Below are positions 34,044 to 44,715 of a stretch of DNA of 64,000 nucleotides, piece after piece. Numbering within the stretch: the first letter of the stretch is position 1; each line of letters begins with the position of its first letter. The notes under the pieces are model-generated. The model saw only the letters and a list, made by a program, of their open reading frames with translations, did not search any database and was not told where the DNA came from. The position numbers and the translations under genes are program-made. The DNA is from Bombyx mori (Eukaryota > Arthropoda > Insecta > Lepidoptera > Bombycidae), in contig NC_085120.1 of assembly GCF_030269925.1 (NCBI RefSeq), positions 11,931,501 to 11,995,500 of the forward strand, given 5' to 3'.

Positions 34044-34330
34044 TTTTGGCGGGAACGCGGGGAGTGTAGTTGTGTGATTTGTTTTATTTTGTCTATTTAG
34101 TGTTTCTTCAGGTTTCAATGTGTAATAACGGTGGCTTATTAACTGTTTAGTATCTGTGAAAGTGCACGGAAAAATAAAACAAGCTGAACGTAACTTCTCG
34201 GGATCCTCCAATGCCATATTATCTCATTTCATTTCATGTCATGTTTCATATTAATCAACTTCATTTCATTTTTTATATAAAAAAGTTTTCATTAGTCTTA
34301 GTTGCCAGGTCATAAAATGCCTTAATAAAA
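34044..34330. repeat. unclassified repeat, partner at 55306
   Basis: TTTTTGGCGGGAACGCG, TTAGTGTTTCTTCAGG and CTTCTCGGGATCCTCCA recur at 55306-55730. Both copies carry TTTCATTTCAT-type runs after the conserved part. Confidence 0.75.
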
Positions 34331-34782
34331 ATGATAATAATTTGTAATTGACTAAGATCTAATATTTTATGATTTTAATGGATCATGAATTTCATTAAAT
34401 TCTTTATTACTATAATTTATAAATGTTATAGTATAAATTGACATGTTAGTAATCTTCAATTAATTCTATATTTATTTTATATTTGCACACTTTCTATTCA
34501 AGTAAGAACATGCTAGAATGTTAAAATTTTATAATACCATTATTTAATGTACCATGTCTCTGGCAAATAATTCACTTTGAATTTAATTGAATTGAATTAA
34601 GCATAATTTCAATAACATTCTGTTGCTGTATTTACAGACAGACGGAGACCATTCCATTTAAAATGGCCACAACAGAGTCTTAATTGTAAAGACATCAGTT
34701 CTTCACAGCAGAAATAGGCAGAATTAACTGATCAACCTTTAAGCCACAATATCGTTCAAGGCATACCTTATCATATACCTTA
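34331..34782. other. no feature seen
   Basis: AT-rich unclassified sequence. Confidence 0.5.
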
Positions 34783-35227
34783 GTCGTCGTGGCCTAACGG
34801 ATGAGACGTCCGGTGCATTCGTGTTGAGCGATGCACCGATGTTCGAATCTCAGGCGGGTACCAATTTTTCTAATGAAATACGTACTCAACAAATGTTCAC
34901 GATTGATTTCCACGCTGAAGGAATATCATCGTGTAATAAAAATGAAACCTGCAAAATTATAATTTGCGTAATTACTGGTGGTAGGACCTCTTGTGAGTCC
35001 GCGCGGGTGGGTACCACCGCCCTTCCTATTTCTGCCGTGAAGCAGTAATGCGTTTCGGTCTGAAGGATGAGGGAGCCGTTGTAACCATACTTGAGACCTT
35101 AGAACTTAAATCTCAAGGTGGGTGGCGCATTTAAGTTGAGGATGTCTATGGGCTCCAGTAACCACTTAACAACAGGTGGACTGTGAGCTCGTCCAGCCAT
35201 CTAAGAAATAAAAAAATAATAAAAAAA
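34783..35227 (+). mobile_element. full-length Bm1 SINE
   Basis: Complete: head GTCGTCGTGGCCTAACGGAT (A box), ATGTTCGAATC (B box), linker, body and an A-rich tail. The head preserves both internal pol III promoter boxes, so this is the best candidate for a transcribed copy in the window. The frame at 34821-35048 is SINE sequence. Confidence 0.94.
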
Positions 35228-35468
35228 TTGTCCAGGAAATATAAACACAAAGCACTGTAACAACACATAGTACTTAAGGACATTTCCGAAGGACGTCCCA
35301 ATTCCATGTGTTTTATAATATTCATGCCTTCATCTCGCGTGCGAGGCCTGAATACTGATTAAGGAAACCCCTGCCCTATTCGTTCAACGACAATTCTGTC
35401 AATCGAAATATTCGAAGGAAACATTTCAGTACTGCTGGTATCTCTACTGGCAGGGGTGCGTATTGTGT

Positions 35469-35545
35469 TTTTTTTAGTTTTTATTATTAACTTTATAGGC
35501 AGACGAGCATACGGCCCACCTGATGGTCAGTGGTCACCGTCACTA
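35469..35545 (-). mobile_element. CR1-like LINE extreme 3' tail
   Basis: TTTTTATTATTAACTTTATAG then GCATACGGCCCACCTGATGG; only the last 75 bp are kept. Confidence 0.75.
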
Positions 35546-36110
35546 TTATCATAGTCAATAACATCAGACTGGCTGTGAGCGTCGGCTTATCAAAGCTGAT
35601 AAAGTGTAACTCGTAATGTAACCTACTGCATTTTTTGATTGATTTAAAAAAAGAAATCGTAATGTTTCACGTCACACCAGGAATAGTTAAATCATTTAAA
35701 TACTCTTTATATTAGATTTAAAGCAGAATATATTGTAATTTTTAGTCAACATAAAAAAATCACTTACCATTTACATAATCAAACACAAAGTGTGGAAAAC
35801 ATAATGTTATATACCTAATGGTATCATCTCATAATAACTAGAATTATGCTTAAAAAAAAATTAACACCAAAAATATATCGTAATTTATAATATAAACGAG
35901 TTTGACCCATAACTTTTGTTTAAAAATGTTCAAAAATGAACACTGGAAAATGGACTATGTGCAAAATGATTTAAAGCTTAAAGTTTACGTTCCGAAATAC
36001 CTTAAAAGAGTTCACGAAAACAATAGAAAGATTGTATTGTGTGAACTCCGATGTGTTAATTAGTATATTTGAAGCATTTCGCATTTTTATAACGCTGTGA
36101 AATGTATTTT
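35546..36110. other. no feature seen
   Basis: AT-rich unclassified sequence. Confidence 0.5.
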
Positions 36111-36440
36111 TTTTTACACGCTTTATATTAGCTACACTTGTATGTGTGTTTGTATGTTTGTAACTGACTACTTTAGACGCGATTTTGACCCACTTTAAAC
36201 GGCCAGATTTCATACAAACTTTGTAGATTTATCGAGGACCGATGACAATTGAATATTTAAAAAAAAATGAAGAAAAAAAAATTGAAATTCAACTAAAAAA
36301 CTAAAAATTAATAATAGTTTAAAAAAACTAGAAAACACGCTTTATATAAAATTGAACTAAAAAAGATTTTTTCAATTATTTTTTTGTTGAATTTTATATA
36401 AAGCGTGTTTTTTAGTTGTTTTTTTAAACTATTATTTATA
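36111..36440 (+). repeat. unclassified repeat with terminal hairpin
   Basis: The GATTTTGACCCACTT and GAGGACCGATGACAATTG segments match 10527-10790 in reverse. The right part is a long AT hairpin: AACACGCTTTATATAAAATT near 36334 pairs with AATTTTATATAAAGCGTGTT near 36391. Confidence 0.65.
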
Positions 36441-36784
36441 TTTTGTGCTTAAATGACTTTGGATCGGATTATACCACATACAGATACATAGGAATAAACT
36501 TTTACGAGGCTAGAATTAAAAATATCATTAACACAGTCACTAACAGACCGTTGATCGGTGGGTAATCAAATAACGTGTCTTCAAATAACCAATCATCATC
36601 TTCATTTGCGTGTGCTTGCAAGTTCATGTAGCAAGATCTGATCAGAGCAATTACTTATGATTAGTATGTGAATTTTGTACGTGTCTGTTTTAAGATAATT
36701 CACTAATTTACCGTGTAAATAATAAAACATCGAATGTTTTCCAAGTCAGACTTACCAGACAAATTTTGAAGAAATCTATTTCAT
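36441..36784. other. no feature seen
   Basis: Unclassified sequence. Confidence 0.5.
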
Positions 36785-37046
36785 AATTGAATATGCAATT
36801 TCGAAAAGGGCACATCTCTGAAAATGTAAAATGTTCAGGAAATGAAAAAAAAAATGATTATTTTCTAAAGCAGTGTAAAATTTAAAATATTGACTTTTGA
36901 GATATATTTTAGTGTTAATTAGAAATCGAAAATTACTGGAATTATTATAAAATGGGTGTAGGTAAGCCTCAAAACTACATGTATATGAAAAAACTTATTT
37001 GACAAAATATACGACATGTGCCCTTTTCGAAATTGCATATTCAATT
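36785..37046. mobile_element. 262-bp MITE, copy 2
   Basis: Same ends and length as 20211-20472; the terminal repeats extend through CGAAAAGGGCACAT and its mirror. Confidence 0.88.
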
Positions 37047-37333
37047 AAATAGATACCAAACCGATTTCTTTATAAGATAATTCATCCGATAAGCCTTGGA
37101 CCGTAACGAAATATTCAAGATGTTTTTATATGGCATTTGTGAACATGTACTTTGGGTTAGTAGAAAAACAGACTAAATTTGTGTATGCATACGCTATTGT
37201 GTTTCGATAAATCGTTATTACTCTACCTCAAGCAATTTAAGCCGTGATATCACAGGGGATCGAAGCTAGATACATACATACACTTGAAATAAAATTATAT
37301 TACAATGAACGTAATCAAAATGCGCTGCGCAGA

Positions 37334-37570
37334 TTTTTTTTATTACTTAAATGGGTGGACGAGCCCACCTGGTGTTAAGTGGTTACTGGAGCCCATAGAA
37401 ATCCACAACGTAAATGCGCCACCCACCTTGAGATATAAATTCTAACGTCTCAGTATAGTTACAACGGCTGCCCCACCCTTCAAACCAAAACGCTTTACTG
37501 CTTCACGGCAGAAATAGGCAGGGCGGTGGTATCTACCCGTGCGGACTCACAAGAGGTCCTACCACCAGTA
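37334..37570 (-). mobile_element. Bm1 SINE, body and tail
   Basis: TTTTTTTATTACTTAAATGG to GTCCTACCACCAGTA. The GAGCTCACAGCCC word is shortened to GAGCCC. Confidence 0.9.
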
Positions 37571-37610
37571 TCCAATAAAATATTACACAATTTTTAGATA
37601 TTATATAGAT

Positions 37611-37938
37611 CAGGCCTGGGCATGGGAAGCATTGTACATATTATTATTAAAAACACAAATATTAGTTTTTGTCTAACATACATTGGTGCATAAAAATTTC
37701 TAGATAAAATATTAAGCAATAGTGATACATATTATCAGGGCCGGTGGGAGCCAAAATTTTCTCCCGAAAAACCGCTCTTTTCAGCGCCTCCTATTCGAAA
37801 ATACAATTATGATTATTGAACAATTACATTATGTATAATAGTCGCACAATATAAAATTAGAAAAAAAAAACTGTTTGGCCCGAGGTCAAATTTTCATCTG
37901 CAATGTGGCCCGACTATCAAAATATTTGCCCACCCCTG
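37611..37938. mobile_element. hAT-type MITE with 8-bp TSD
   Basis: Starts CAGGCCTGGGCA and ends TGCCCACCCCTG, hAT-like termini. ATATAGAT is duplicated exactly at 37603-37610 and 37939-37946. At 328 bp it has no transposase. CAGGGCCGGTGGGAG near 37737 may be the end of a nested relative. Confidence 0.9.
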
Positions 37939-37946
37939 ATATAGAT

Positions 37947-38271
37947 TAATAACACACCATGTTTATTTTGTGCAAATTCACACTTTCTATTCAAAGTTCA
38001 TCTAATCAACATTATATTGACCAGACTTCAAAATTGTTGAACGAAAACGTCCACAGAATCTCCATAAATCACAATTCAAGGTAAGAGTTTGTCGTCTACG
38101 CGTCGAAGTGGGTCATAAATTAAAAACTCATCTCGCTTCGAGAGCCCCCCTATAGAATACGTATTACCGAAATGACATCTCATTTATAATCATTTTACTT
38201 TTTATTCAAATTTCTCTTGAACTTGAGTACGAAGTTGATATTTTTGAGTGCTTCGAAAAGTTAAGTTTAGT
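37947..38271. other. no feature seen
   Basis: AT-rich unclassified sequence. Confidence 0.5.
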
Positions 38272-38486
38272 TTTTTTTATTGCCCTTGTAGGCAAACGAG
38301 CATAAGGCTCATCTGATGGTGAGTGGTTACCGTCGCCCATGAACTTCAGCAATGCCAGGGGCAGAGCCAAGCCGCTGCCTACCGCTTAATAATCACCACA
38401 AGCCTCGTTTGAAGAAGGACATGTCATAGCGCTCGGGAAACGCCGTGGAGGGCAGCTCATTCCATAGCCGAATGGTACGTGGCAAA
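38272..38486 (-). mobile_element. CR1-like LINE 3' end
   Basis: TTTTTTTATTGCCCTTGTAG and the tail, then the minus-strand RT end (RLWNELPSTAFPERYD-type frame). Confidence 0.88.
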
Positions 38487-38516
38487 GCCGGAGTGAGTGT
38501 GACTTATTTCGACGAG

Positions 38517-38609
38517 GCAACGTCCTCAGGTTAGAGCTCCGAAAGCTCACCTACACGGTTACACTGGCATAGCCTCTCAAGGTTGCCAATTTAGGTAGAA
38601 AAAAAAAAC
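38517..38609 (+). mobile_element. Jockey-like LINE extreme 3' end
   Basis: CAACGTCCTCAGGTTAGAGC to CCAATTTAGGTAGAAAAAA. Confidence 0.7.
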
Positions 38610-38789
38610 GTGTTTTCATATGGCTTGTTATATGTATAGACGACGGTAATTTTTTATATTAAGTATTATTTATGATCGAGCTTTTAGTTTAGCTTACTAT
38701 ATAGATAGAGAAAACGAAAAGTGAGATGTGTTGTTTTCTATTTTTATTATACGTATTTTTATTTATTATAGAATATATAGAAGAATGGT

Positions 38790-39030
38790 GGTAGTGCGTT
38801 TCCAGAGGACTTTTTTGCCACGTACCATCCGGCTATGGAATGAGCTCCCCTCCACGGTGTTTCCCGAGCGCTATGACATATCCTTCTTCAAACGAGGCTT
38901 GTGGAGAGTATTAAGCGGTAGGCAGCGGCTTGGCTAAGCCCCTGGCATTGCTGAAGTCCATGGGTGACGGTAACCACTCACCATCAGGTGGGCCGTGTGC
39001 TCGTCTACCTACAGGGGTAATAAAAAAAAA
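38790..39030 (+). mobile_element. CR1-like LINE 3' end
   Basis: The frame beginning RFQRTFLPRTIRLWN ends in a stop at TGGCTAAGCC, slightly earlier than in other copies. The tail ends GGGGTAATAAAAAAAAA. Confidence 0.88.
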
Positions 39031-39071
39031 AAAACATGAGAAAGCCCACAACAACTTGGTAGAGCATTCCT

Positions 39072-39178
39072 TCCTTTTTTTTAATCTACCCATTCTAGTG
39101 ATCTCGAGAGGTCATGCTAGATTCACTGAACGAGTATGTGACCTCACGGGGCTTTAACCTGGTGACGTTGCCACCACC
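39072..39178 (-). mobile_element. diverged LINE 3' end
   Basis: TCTACCCATTCTAGTG, CTCGAGAGGTCATGC and CCTCACGGGGCTTTAACC resemble the Jockey-like tail in order. Confidence 0.5.
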
Positions 39179-39182
39179 AGTG

Positions 39183-39185
<3 letters not shown>

Positions 39186-39213
<28 letters not shown>

Positions 39214-39469
39214 TAAAAATTAATTGCTGTTCGTTAGTCTCGCTAAAACTCGAGAACGGATGGACCGATTTGGCTAATTTTGGTCTTGAATTATTTGTGG
39301 AAGTCCAGAGAAGGTTTAAAAGGTAGACAAATATAAAAATACTCGGTATTAAATAAAATAACAATTTTGTTTGACGGATTCCTTTTGTTTGTTTTAAGTC
39401 GATTTTATACAAAAGTTTAGGCCTTTTATTTATCGATTGAGGCACTACGAAGTCTGCCGGGTCAATTAG
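39186..39469 (+). mobile_element. non-autonomous Helitron, second family
   Basis: (TCTA)n and (TA)n lead into CTGTTCGTTAGTCTCGC. It ends GCCGGGTCAATTAG before T. The microsatellite has grown in the 5' end of the element. Confidence 0.78.
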
Positions 39470-39956
39470 TATAAAATAAAAATTGAAGTTTTTGACCATA
39501 TTGATTTATGGACGACGCGCTTACAAATGATATATGGTGCGATACCTATATATTGTAAACTGTAAACTTTTACTTTATTAAATTACGATCAAACACGAAA
39601 TAAGACCGGAAGAACCAAGAAACTGTTCAGCGCGCACAGTGAGTTAATAAAGCTAACCGCGTAAACTGCTTTCTAACAAACTAACACCGGTGTAATGAAC
39701 ATTCCCAGTTCGGGCGACCGCGCTATTTATAAATGTGAGTTAAAGAGGTCAGGTATATGAGTACCACTACCGGGTTTATGTTATTGTAGTTCTGAAGGAC
39801 TGAGCTCGGACTTATCTACGTAATTATCCTGAATTTATCATTGGAGGTACCGTTTAAATTGGTTGGTTAAAATATTCAGGTTTTTGATTATGATTTACTA
39901 CTTAAAACTCTATAGCTTGGCGCAAATTCAGTTGTTTTTTAAAGCTAACAAACATG
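39470..39956. other. no feature seen
   Basis: Unclassified sequence. Confidence 0.5.
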
Positions 39957-40207
39957 TTTTTTTTTATAGCTTAAATTGGTGGACGAGCTCACAGCCCACC
40001 TGGTGTTAAGTGGTTACTGGAGCCCAAAGACATCTACCTTGAGATATAAGTTCTAAGGTCTCTTTATAGTTACAACGGCTGCCCCACCCTTCAAACCGAA
40101 ACGCATTACTGCTTCGCGGTAGAAATAGGCATTGTGGTGGTACCTACCCGTGCGGACTCACAAGAGGTCCTACCACCAGTAACTCACAAGAGGTCCTACC
40201 ACCAGTA
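39957..40207 (-). mobile_element. Bm1 SINE with a 26-bp tandem duplication
   Basis: Body and tail. The last 26 bp (ACTCACAAGAGGTCC and on to CCAGTA) are repeated exactly at 40156-40181 and 40182-40207. Confidence 0.9.
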
Positions 40208-40472
40208 AGTGTTTTTATGTGACAAAGCGTACAGGCGAATTGACGACTCATTTGATGTTAAGTTTAGTGAATACCACAGTAACCGACCGTCTGTTAAGTA
40301 CTTCGAGGTATTTAAAGACAGGATTGTCATAGCGCAATGAAAAACTGGCAAAATGGCTTTTTGTCAGATTTATAATGCGGAGTTCCAATCTTAGCTCACA
40401 CCCAGTTTTGTTTCCTTCGATTATGTTTGAAACGATTGGTAAAAGTATTGATTTTTACATTTGATTATTCGT

Positions 40473-40701
40473 CTTTTTTTGTTGCTTAGATGGTTGGACG
40501 AGCTCACGGCCCCACCGATTTTAAGTGGCTACTGGAGCCCATAGACATCTATAACGTGAATGCCGCCACCTACTTTGAGATATGAGTTCTAAGGTCTCGG
40601 TATAGCTACAACGGCTGCCCCACCCTTCAAACCGAAACGCATTACTGCTTCACGCCATAAATAGGCAGGGTGGTGGTACCTACTTACTACCAGTAATTAC
40701 G
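40473..40701 (-). mobile_element. Bm1 SINE, body and tail
   Basis: TTTTTTTGTTGCTTAGATGG to CTACTTACTACCAGTAATTA. The GTGCGGACTCACAAGAGGTC segment is deleted. A LINE follows immediately. Confidence 0.88.
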
Positions 40702-41349
40702 GAACCCGTCATGACTTACGCGAGTGTGGTGTTCGCTCACGCTGCCCGCACACACATAGACACCCTCCAATCTCTACAATCCCGCTTTTGCAGGTTAGCT
40801 GTCGGGGCTCCGGGGTCGTGAGGAACGTTAACCTACACGACGACCTGGGCCTCGAATCAATTCGGAAATACATGAAGTCAGCGTCGGAACGATACTTCGA
40901 TAAGGCTAAGCGTCATGATAATCGCCTTATCGTTGCCGCCGCTGACTACTCCCCGAATCCTGATCATGCAGGAGCCAGTCACCGTCGACGCCCTAGACAC
41001 GTCCTTACGGATCCATCAGATCCAATAACCTTTGCATTAGATGCCTTCAGCTCTAATACTAGGAGCAGGCTTAGGGACCCCGGTAACCGTACTCGTCGAA
41101 CTCGACAAAGAGGTCGACGTGCAACCTAACCCATGCATCAGCCCGCTGAGTTTCTCGCCGGATCTTCTCAGTGGGTCGCGATTCCGATCCGGTAGTAGAT
41201 TCATTTGCGAAGCAGCTGCCCTTGAGTTGTTAGGTCTCCTTCGGAGGCGCTCGGGCAGTTGTTAGCAAATCCCGCCCCTTTTGGCTGAGCCATTGCTCGC
41301 CCACCTGTCCTGGTGAAACTGAAAAGGCCTCCGAGCCACCAGTAATCCT
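40702..41349 (+). pseudogene. Jockey-like LINE, reverse transcriptase C-terminus and 3' UTR
   Basis: The longest representative of this LINE in the window. Reading begins PVMTYASVVFAHAAR and continues SRFCRLAVGAP, after which the frame shifts. From 40788 an open frame gives HDDLGLESIRKYMKSASERY and ends in an Arg-rich stretch near 41126. The 3' UTR has the shared CTGAGTTTCTCGCCGGATC block and ends GAGCCACCAGTAATC without an obvious A-tail. The RT-end motif order fits the Jockey clade of arthropod non-LTR elements; this family call is from recognition, not a search. It is 5'-truncated and non-functional. Confidence 0.82.
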
Positions 41350-41805
41350 TGCTTCACAAAAAAAAGCTGTAACACGTCTCCGACTCAGCGTGTCTTATCC
41401 ATGTAACAAAGTAAGCGCGGTTCGTATTCTAAAACAGTTTGTGAAGTCCCTAAAACATCAATAACAGCGTAAGCTCTCATAAATCATTCGTTTATTGCCC
41501 TAAAGGCATTATTGATTCGTCCAAATGTTTGCCCCGACGGTGAAGCGAACGCCGCGATGGGCTAATGAATCGTAATATAGGTCAACTTGTACTACTATTA
41601 TTATTGATCACAAATCAAATACATACATATACATATTTTGTAAATGTTTGCTCGACGATGATTGATTCTAGACGAACTAGCCATTAACTCAGGCGGCACG
41701 TTAAGTTACAACTATCGTTATCCATAAAATAATATGTCTCTACCTATGAAGTTGCCGTTTTAAAAACTGACCATTTGAAAAACGTAATTTATGTATGGCT
41801 GGCAT
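41350..41805. other. no feature seen
   Basis: Unclassified sequence. Confidence 0.5.
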
Positions 41806-42330
41806 AAATCTATACATATAAATAAAAATGGAGCGTCTGTTTGTAATATTGAAATAACCGCTTTTTACTACATGAATATGAATATATGTATATACGGTAC
41901 ATACACCAAAATAATATTTTTTACAATTTTTGTCTGTCTGTCTGTTTTTTTTTTCTTTTTCTTAAATGGGTGGACGAGCTCTCAGCCCACCTGGTGTTAA
42001 GTGGTAACTGGAGCCCATAGACATCTACGACGTAAATGCGCCACCCACCTTGAAATATAAGTTCTAAGGTAAGGTTCTCAGTATAGTTACAACGGCTGCG
42101 CCACCCTTCAAACCGAAACGCATTACTACTTCACGCCAGAAATAGGCAGGGTGGTGGTACCTACCCGTGCGGACTCACAAGAGGTCCTACCACCAGTAAT
42201 AAAGTCCACCAGTGCCTGTTTATTCCGGCTAATCTCTGGAACGGCTGGACCGATTTTGACGAGACTTTCACTGATAAGTAGCTGATGGTATAAGGAGTAA
42301 CTTAGGCTACTTTGTTTAGACTGGCTTCGC
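41806..42330 (+). repeat. unclassified repeat split by a Bm1
   Basis: TCTATACATATAAATAAAAATG at the left and GGAACGGCTGGACCGATTTTG with GATAAGTAGCTGATGG at the right are typical moth repeat wording. The Bm1 at 41945-42200 sits between them. Confidence 0.45.
41945..42200 (-). mobile_element. Bm1 SINE, body and tail
   Basis: TTTTTTTTTCTTTTTCTTAAATG to GTCCTACCACCAGTAAT, with a small AGGTA duplication in the AAGGTCTC word. Confidence 0.9.
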
Positions 42331-42439
42331 TTTTTAGACCGTCTTGCGTTGCTTAACAGACACACAAACTAAGGAATTCTGAACCGCATTGTCATTTACG
42401 ATGAAAAATGAATTCTCTTTGATAGCCGTAGGCGGTCAT

Positions 42440-42625
42440 CATGTTAGTTAGACCCCGGCTCAGAACCTAAACCCCAAACCAAAATTTACCCCTAGAAAGT
42501 CACGGGCACTGTTTGGTGATCCAGTATTGGTATGTTTTACTACAGCTTCTCACCAAATGCCACCAGCATTATCGCCGATATGTACTGTGAGGAATTAGAC
42601 ACAATGATGGAGAAACTCGAGAATT
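42440..42625 (+). pseudogene. mariner-like transposase remnant
   Basis: One frame reads PKPKFTPRKSRALFGD. A shifted frame then reads GMFYYSFSPNATSIIADMYC and EELDTMMEKL. This resembles the mariner catalytic-core segment (YYELL-x-N-x-T, then YC-x-QL). It is short, frameshifted and has no visible inverted repeats. Confidence 0.6.
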
Positions 42626-42631
42626 TTAAAA

Positions 42632-42868
42632 AAAGTTCACGATTGACATCCACGGTGAAGGAATAACATCATATATAATAAAAACCAAACCCACAAAATT
42701 ATAATTTGCGTAATTACAGGTGGGTCTTGTGAGTCCGCACGGGTAGGTACTACAACCCTGCCTGTTTCTGCCGTGAAGCAGTAATGCGTTTCGGCTTGAA
42801 GGGTGGGGCAGCCGTTGTAATTATACTGAGACTTTAGAACTTACACATCTAAGCAATAAAAAAAATAA
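42632..42868 (+). mobile_element. Bm1 SINE with internal deletion
   Basis: Linker GTTCACGATTGACATCC through body to TTTAGAACTTA, then directly CACATCTAAGCAATAAAAA. About 90 bp before the tail are missing. Confidence 0.88.
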
Positions 42869-43026
42869 AAACCCAACACAAATAGTCTCTCCCTGCGGCC
42901 CGTTGCAATGGATCGACTACTACAGATATAACCGAAACAGGGTTGATGCGGGACAGATCGCCGATCGAAAACATGATGAGGGAATAAGGGAAGAAGAAGA
43001 AGAAGAGAGTGGTAGTAAAGAGGCTG

Positions 43027-43106
43027 TAGGTGAGCTCACGTGGCCCAAGCCGGAGTGTTGCTAACACAAGCCCTAGCAAGAGCAGTGCTTCGCAGAATCT
43101 ACCATG
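43027..43106 (-). mobile_element. Jockey-like LINE fragment
   Basis: GTAGGTGAGCTCACGTGGCC to CGCAGAATCTACCATG. Confidence 0.8.
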
Positions 43107-43211
43107 AGTGGAGTAGGTATATCTTAGTTTGAATAGAACACGATTGTTTGAAGGGGCCATGAAGATTAAATTCCATTTTAAAAAAAATGGTGCGCGTGTA
43201 ACTTGGTGCAC

Positions 43212-43656
43212 GTGAAAGAAGTGAAACTTCTTTTGTGGCGTGTAGTATTGTGGTTTTCTTCATTGTTCATTCTTAAAATCAAATTTCTCTTGTAATAGGG
43301 AATTTTGTGTATAAGAGTAATGACCTCTTCACCATTTATACATATTTTAAATTACTTATAGGTTTCTTATTAATTCTTCATGAAAAATAAAATATAAGTT
43401 ACTTAATAATATATGTTACTGCCTACAGGAGCAATAAAAAACTAATAACAAGCATCTAGTGGCTGTTGCCCGTAAACAGAATTGTATAAAAGAAACGACC
43501 TAGCTCGCTTTCTCCCTCTCTGCAAGGTCGAGCGGCTCGCGAGACGCTCTATCTGTTTCACTCTCGCTCCTCCTAAATTGTATCTTTTCTCTCTAGCCGT
43601 AACGAACAGTCGCGAGTTAAATTTTACTCTCAACGCACGTAAAGAAGTTGCACTTC
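43212..43656. mobile_element. possible TIR element
   Basis: GAAGTGAAACTTCTTT near 43215 is matched at 15 of 16 positions by the inverted AAAGAAGTTGCACTTC at about 43641-43656. The interior holds TTGTATAAAAGAAACG and a CTCTCTC-rich stretch. The superfamily is unknown. Confidence 0.4.
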
Positions 43657-44001
43657 AAAAATCGGTAATTTTATGTGTGTTCTATTGAGCAAGTATTTTA
43701 TTTGACAGAACGATAGTCTATAAAATATTATAAAATTATAGAAAACTTTTAAGCCTTGGTACCATACCATGTACGAATTGTTTTTCCATCTTTCTTCCAT
43801 TCATCAATAGATGTCACTATGTGTCCTTCAAGTTGTACTACTCGAATAATATTAAATCACAATTGAGTCGTCTATTATCAAAGGCGGCAATCTGTGCATT
43901 TGGATAACAAAATTTTATTGATATGTCAATACAGATTTATTTGAATATAATCGTCTCCTTCAAAGAATACGGTTCAAAACCTGCATTAAATAAAGGTTAA
44001 T

Positions 44002-44535
44002 TGGGGTAGCAAGGGGGCGTGTAAATAGCCCTCCTGCGGCGGGAGCATATAAAGCGGGGTTGTAGAAAGGCGTGTAAATAGCCGTCCTAAGCGGTATGTG
44101 ACAAATGTTTGTCACTTATAATTAGCGGAGCGGTAAAACTATATAGCGGTAAACAAAAGCTAGTAATCAAACTAAAGATATAAATTAAATACACATAAGC
44201 GAGCGGGCGGGCGAATGATTACACGGAAGCAGCAATAAAATGGCAATAAATTAAAAGAACTTGCACTCACCTGTAGACCTTGCCAGTGACTGTTGTGCGG
44301 GCGTCGGCGATGGAGGCACGCGGGCGGCGGGAGGGGGTGACGAACCTCACGTAGCTTTTCGTAAGCACAAGCACCACATAATACAAGTGCCGCCATCTAG
44401 GCAGCTAGCGGTAAAGCGTGATCGATCGGGTAGAACCACGCTTTGGATAGTCGCGGTAATTAGTAACTAACAAACTCCAAAGGTGGCGCCATCCCAATAA
44501 TTCATTAGCATCCCATTACTAATCCGCGCGTAACC
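44002..44535 (-). repeat. 3' LTR of the BEL/Pao element
   Basis: 534 bp, aligning base for base with 50392-50925. I find one difference (GAACCTCAC here, GAAGCTCAC there). It carries two copies of GTGTAAATAGCC and an LTR-borne 74-codon frame at 44172-44396. Confidence 0.95.
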
Positions 44536-44551
44536 ATCCTGCCCGCCTTGA
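44536..44551 (-). other. candidate polypurine tract
   Basis: On the minus strand AAGGCGGGCAGGAT lies directly upstream of the 3' LTR, the position expected for plus-strand priming. It is interrupted by one C, so this is moderate evidence. Confidence 0.5.
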
Positions 44552-44715
44552 AAGTTCGCAGGACTTTCAACAAATATATAAAGATACTAAGATAGGAAGC
44601 ATAAAGCTTAAATAGCGGGAAGTTATTTGAAAAGAAACAAATTTTAATTAATAATAAGCCATCATGAATGTTTACGAGTAGAGTTGAAGCGGTTGATGAC
44701 ATGCGGTACTCTAAT

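Noticed and set aside
34821..35048. 75-codon frame that looks like a Cys-containing small protein
   Set aside because: It is the Bm1 SINE itself; the same frame recurs in the copies at 20797-21244 and others.
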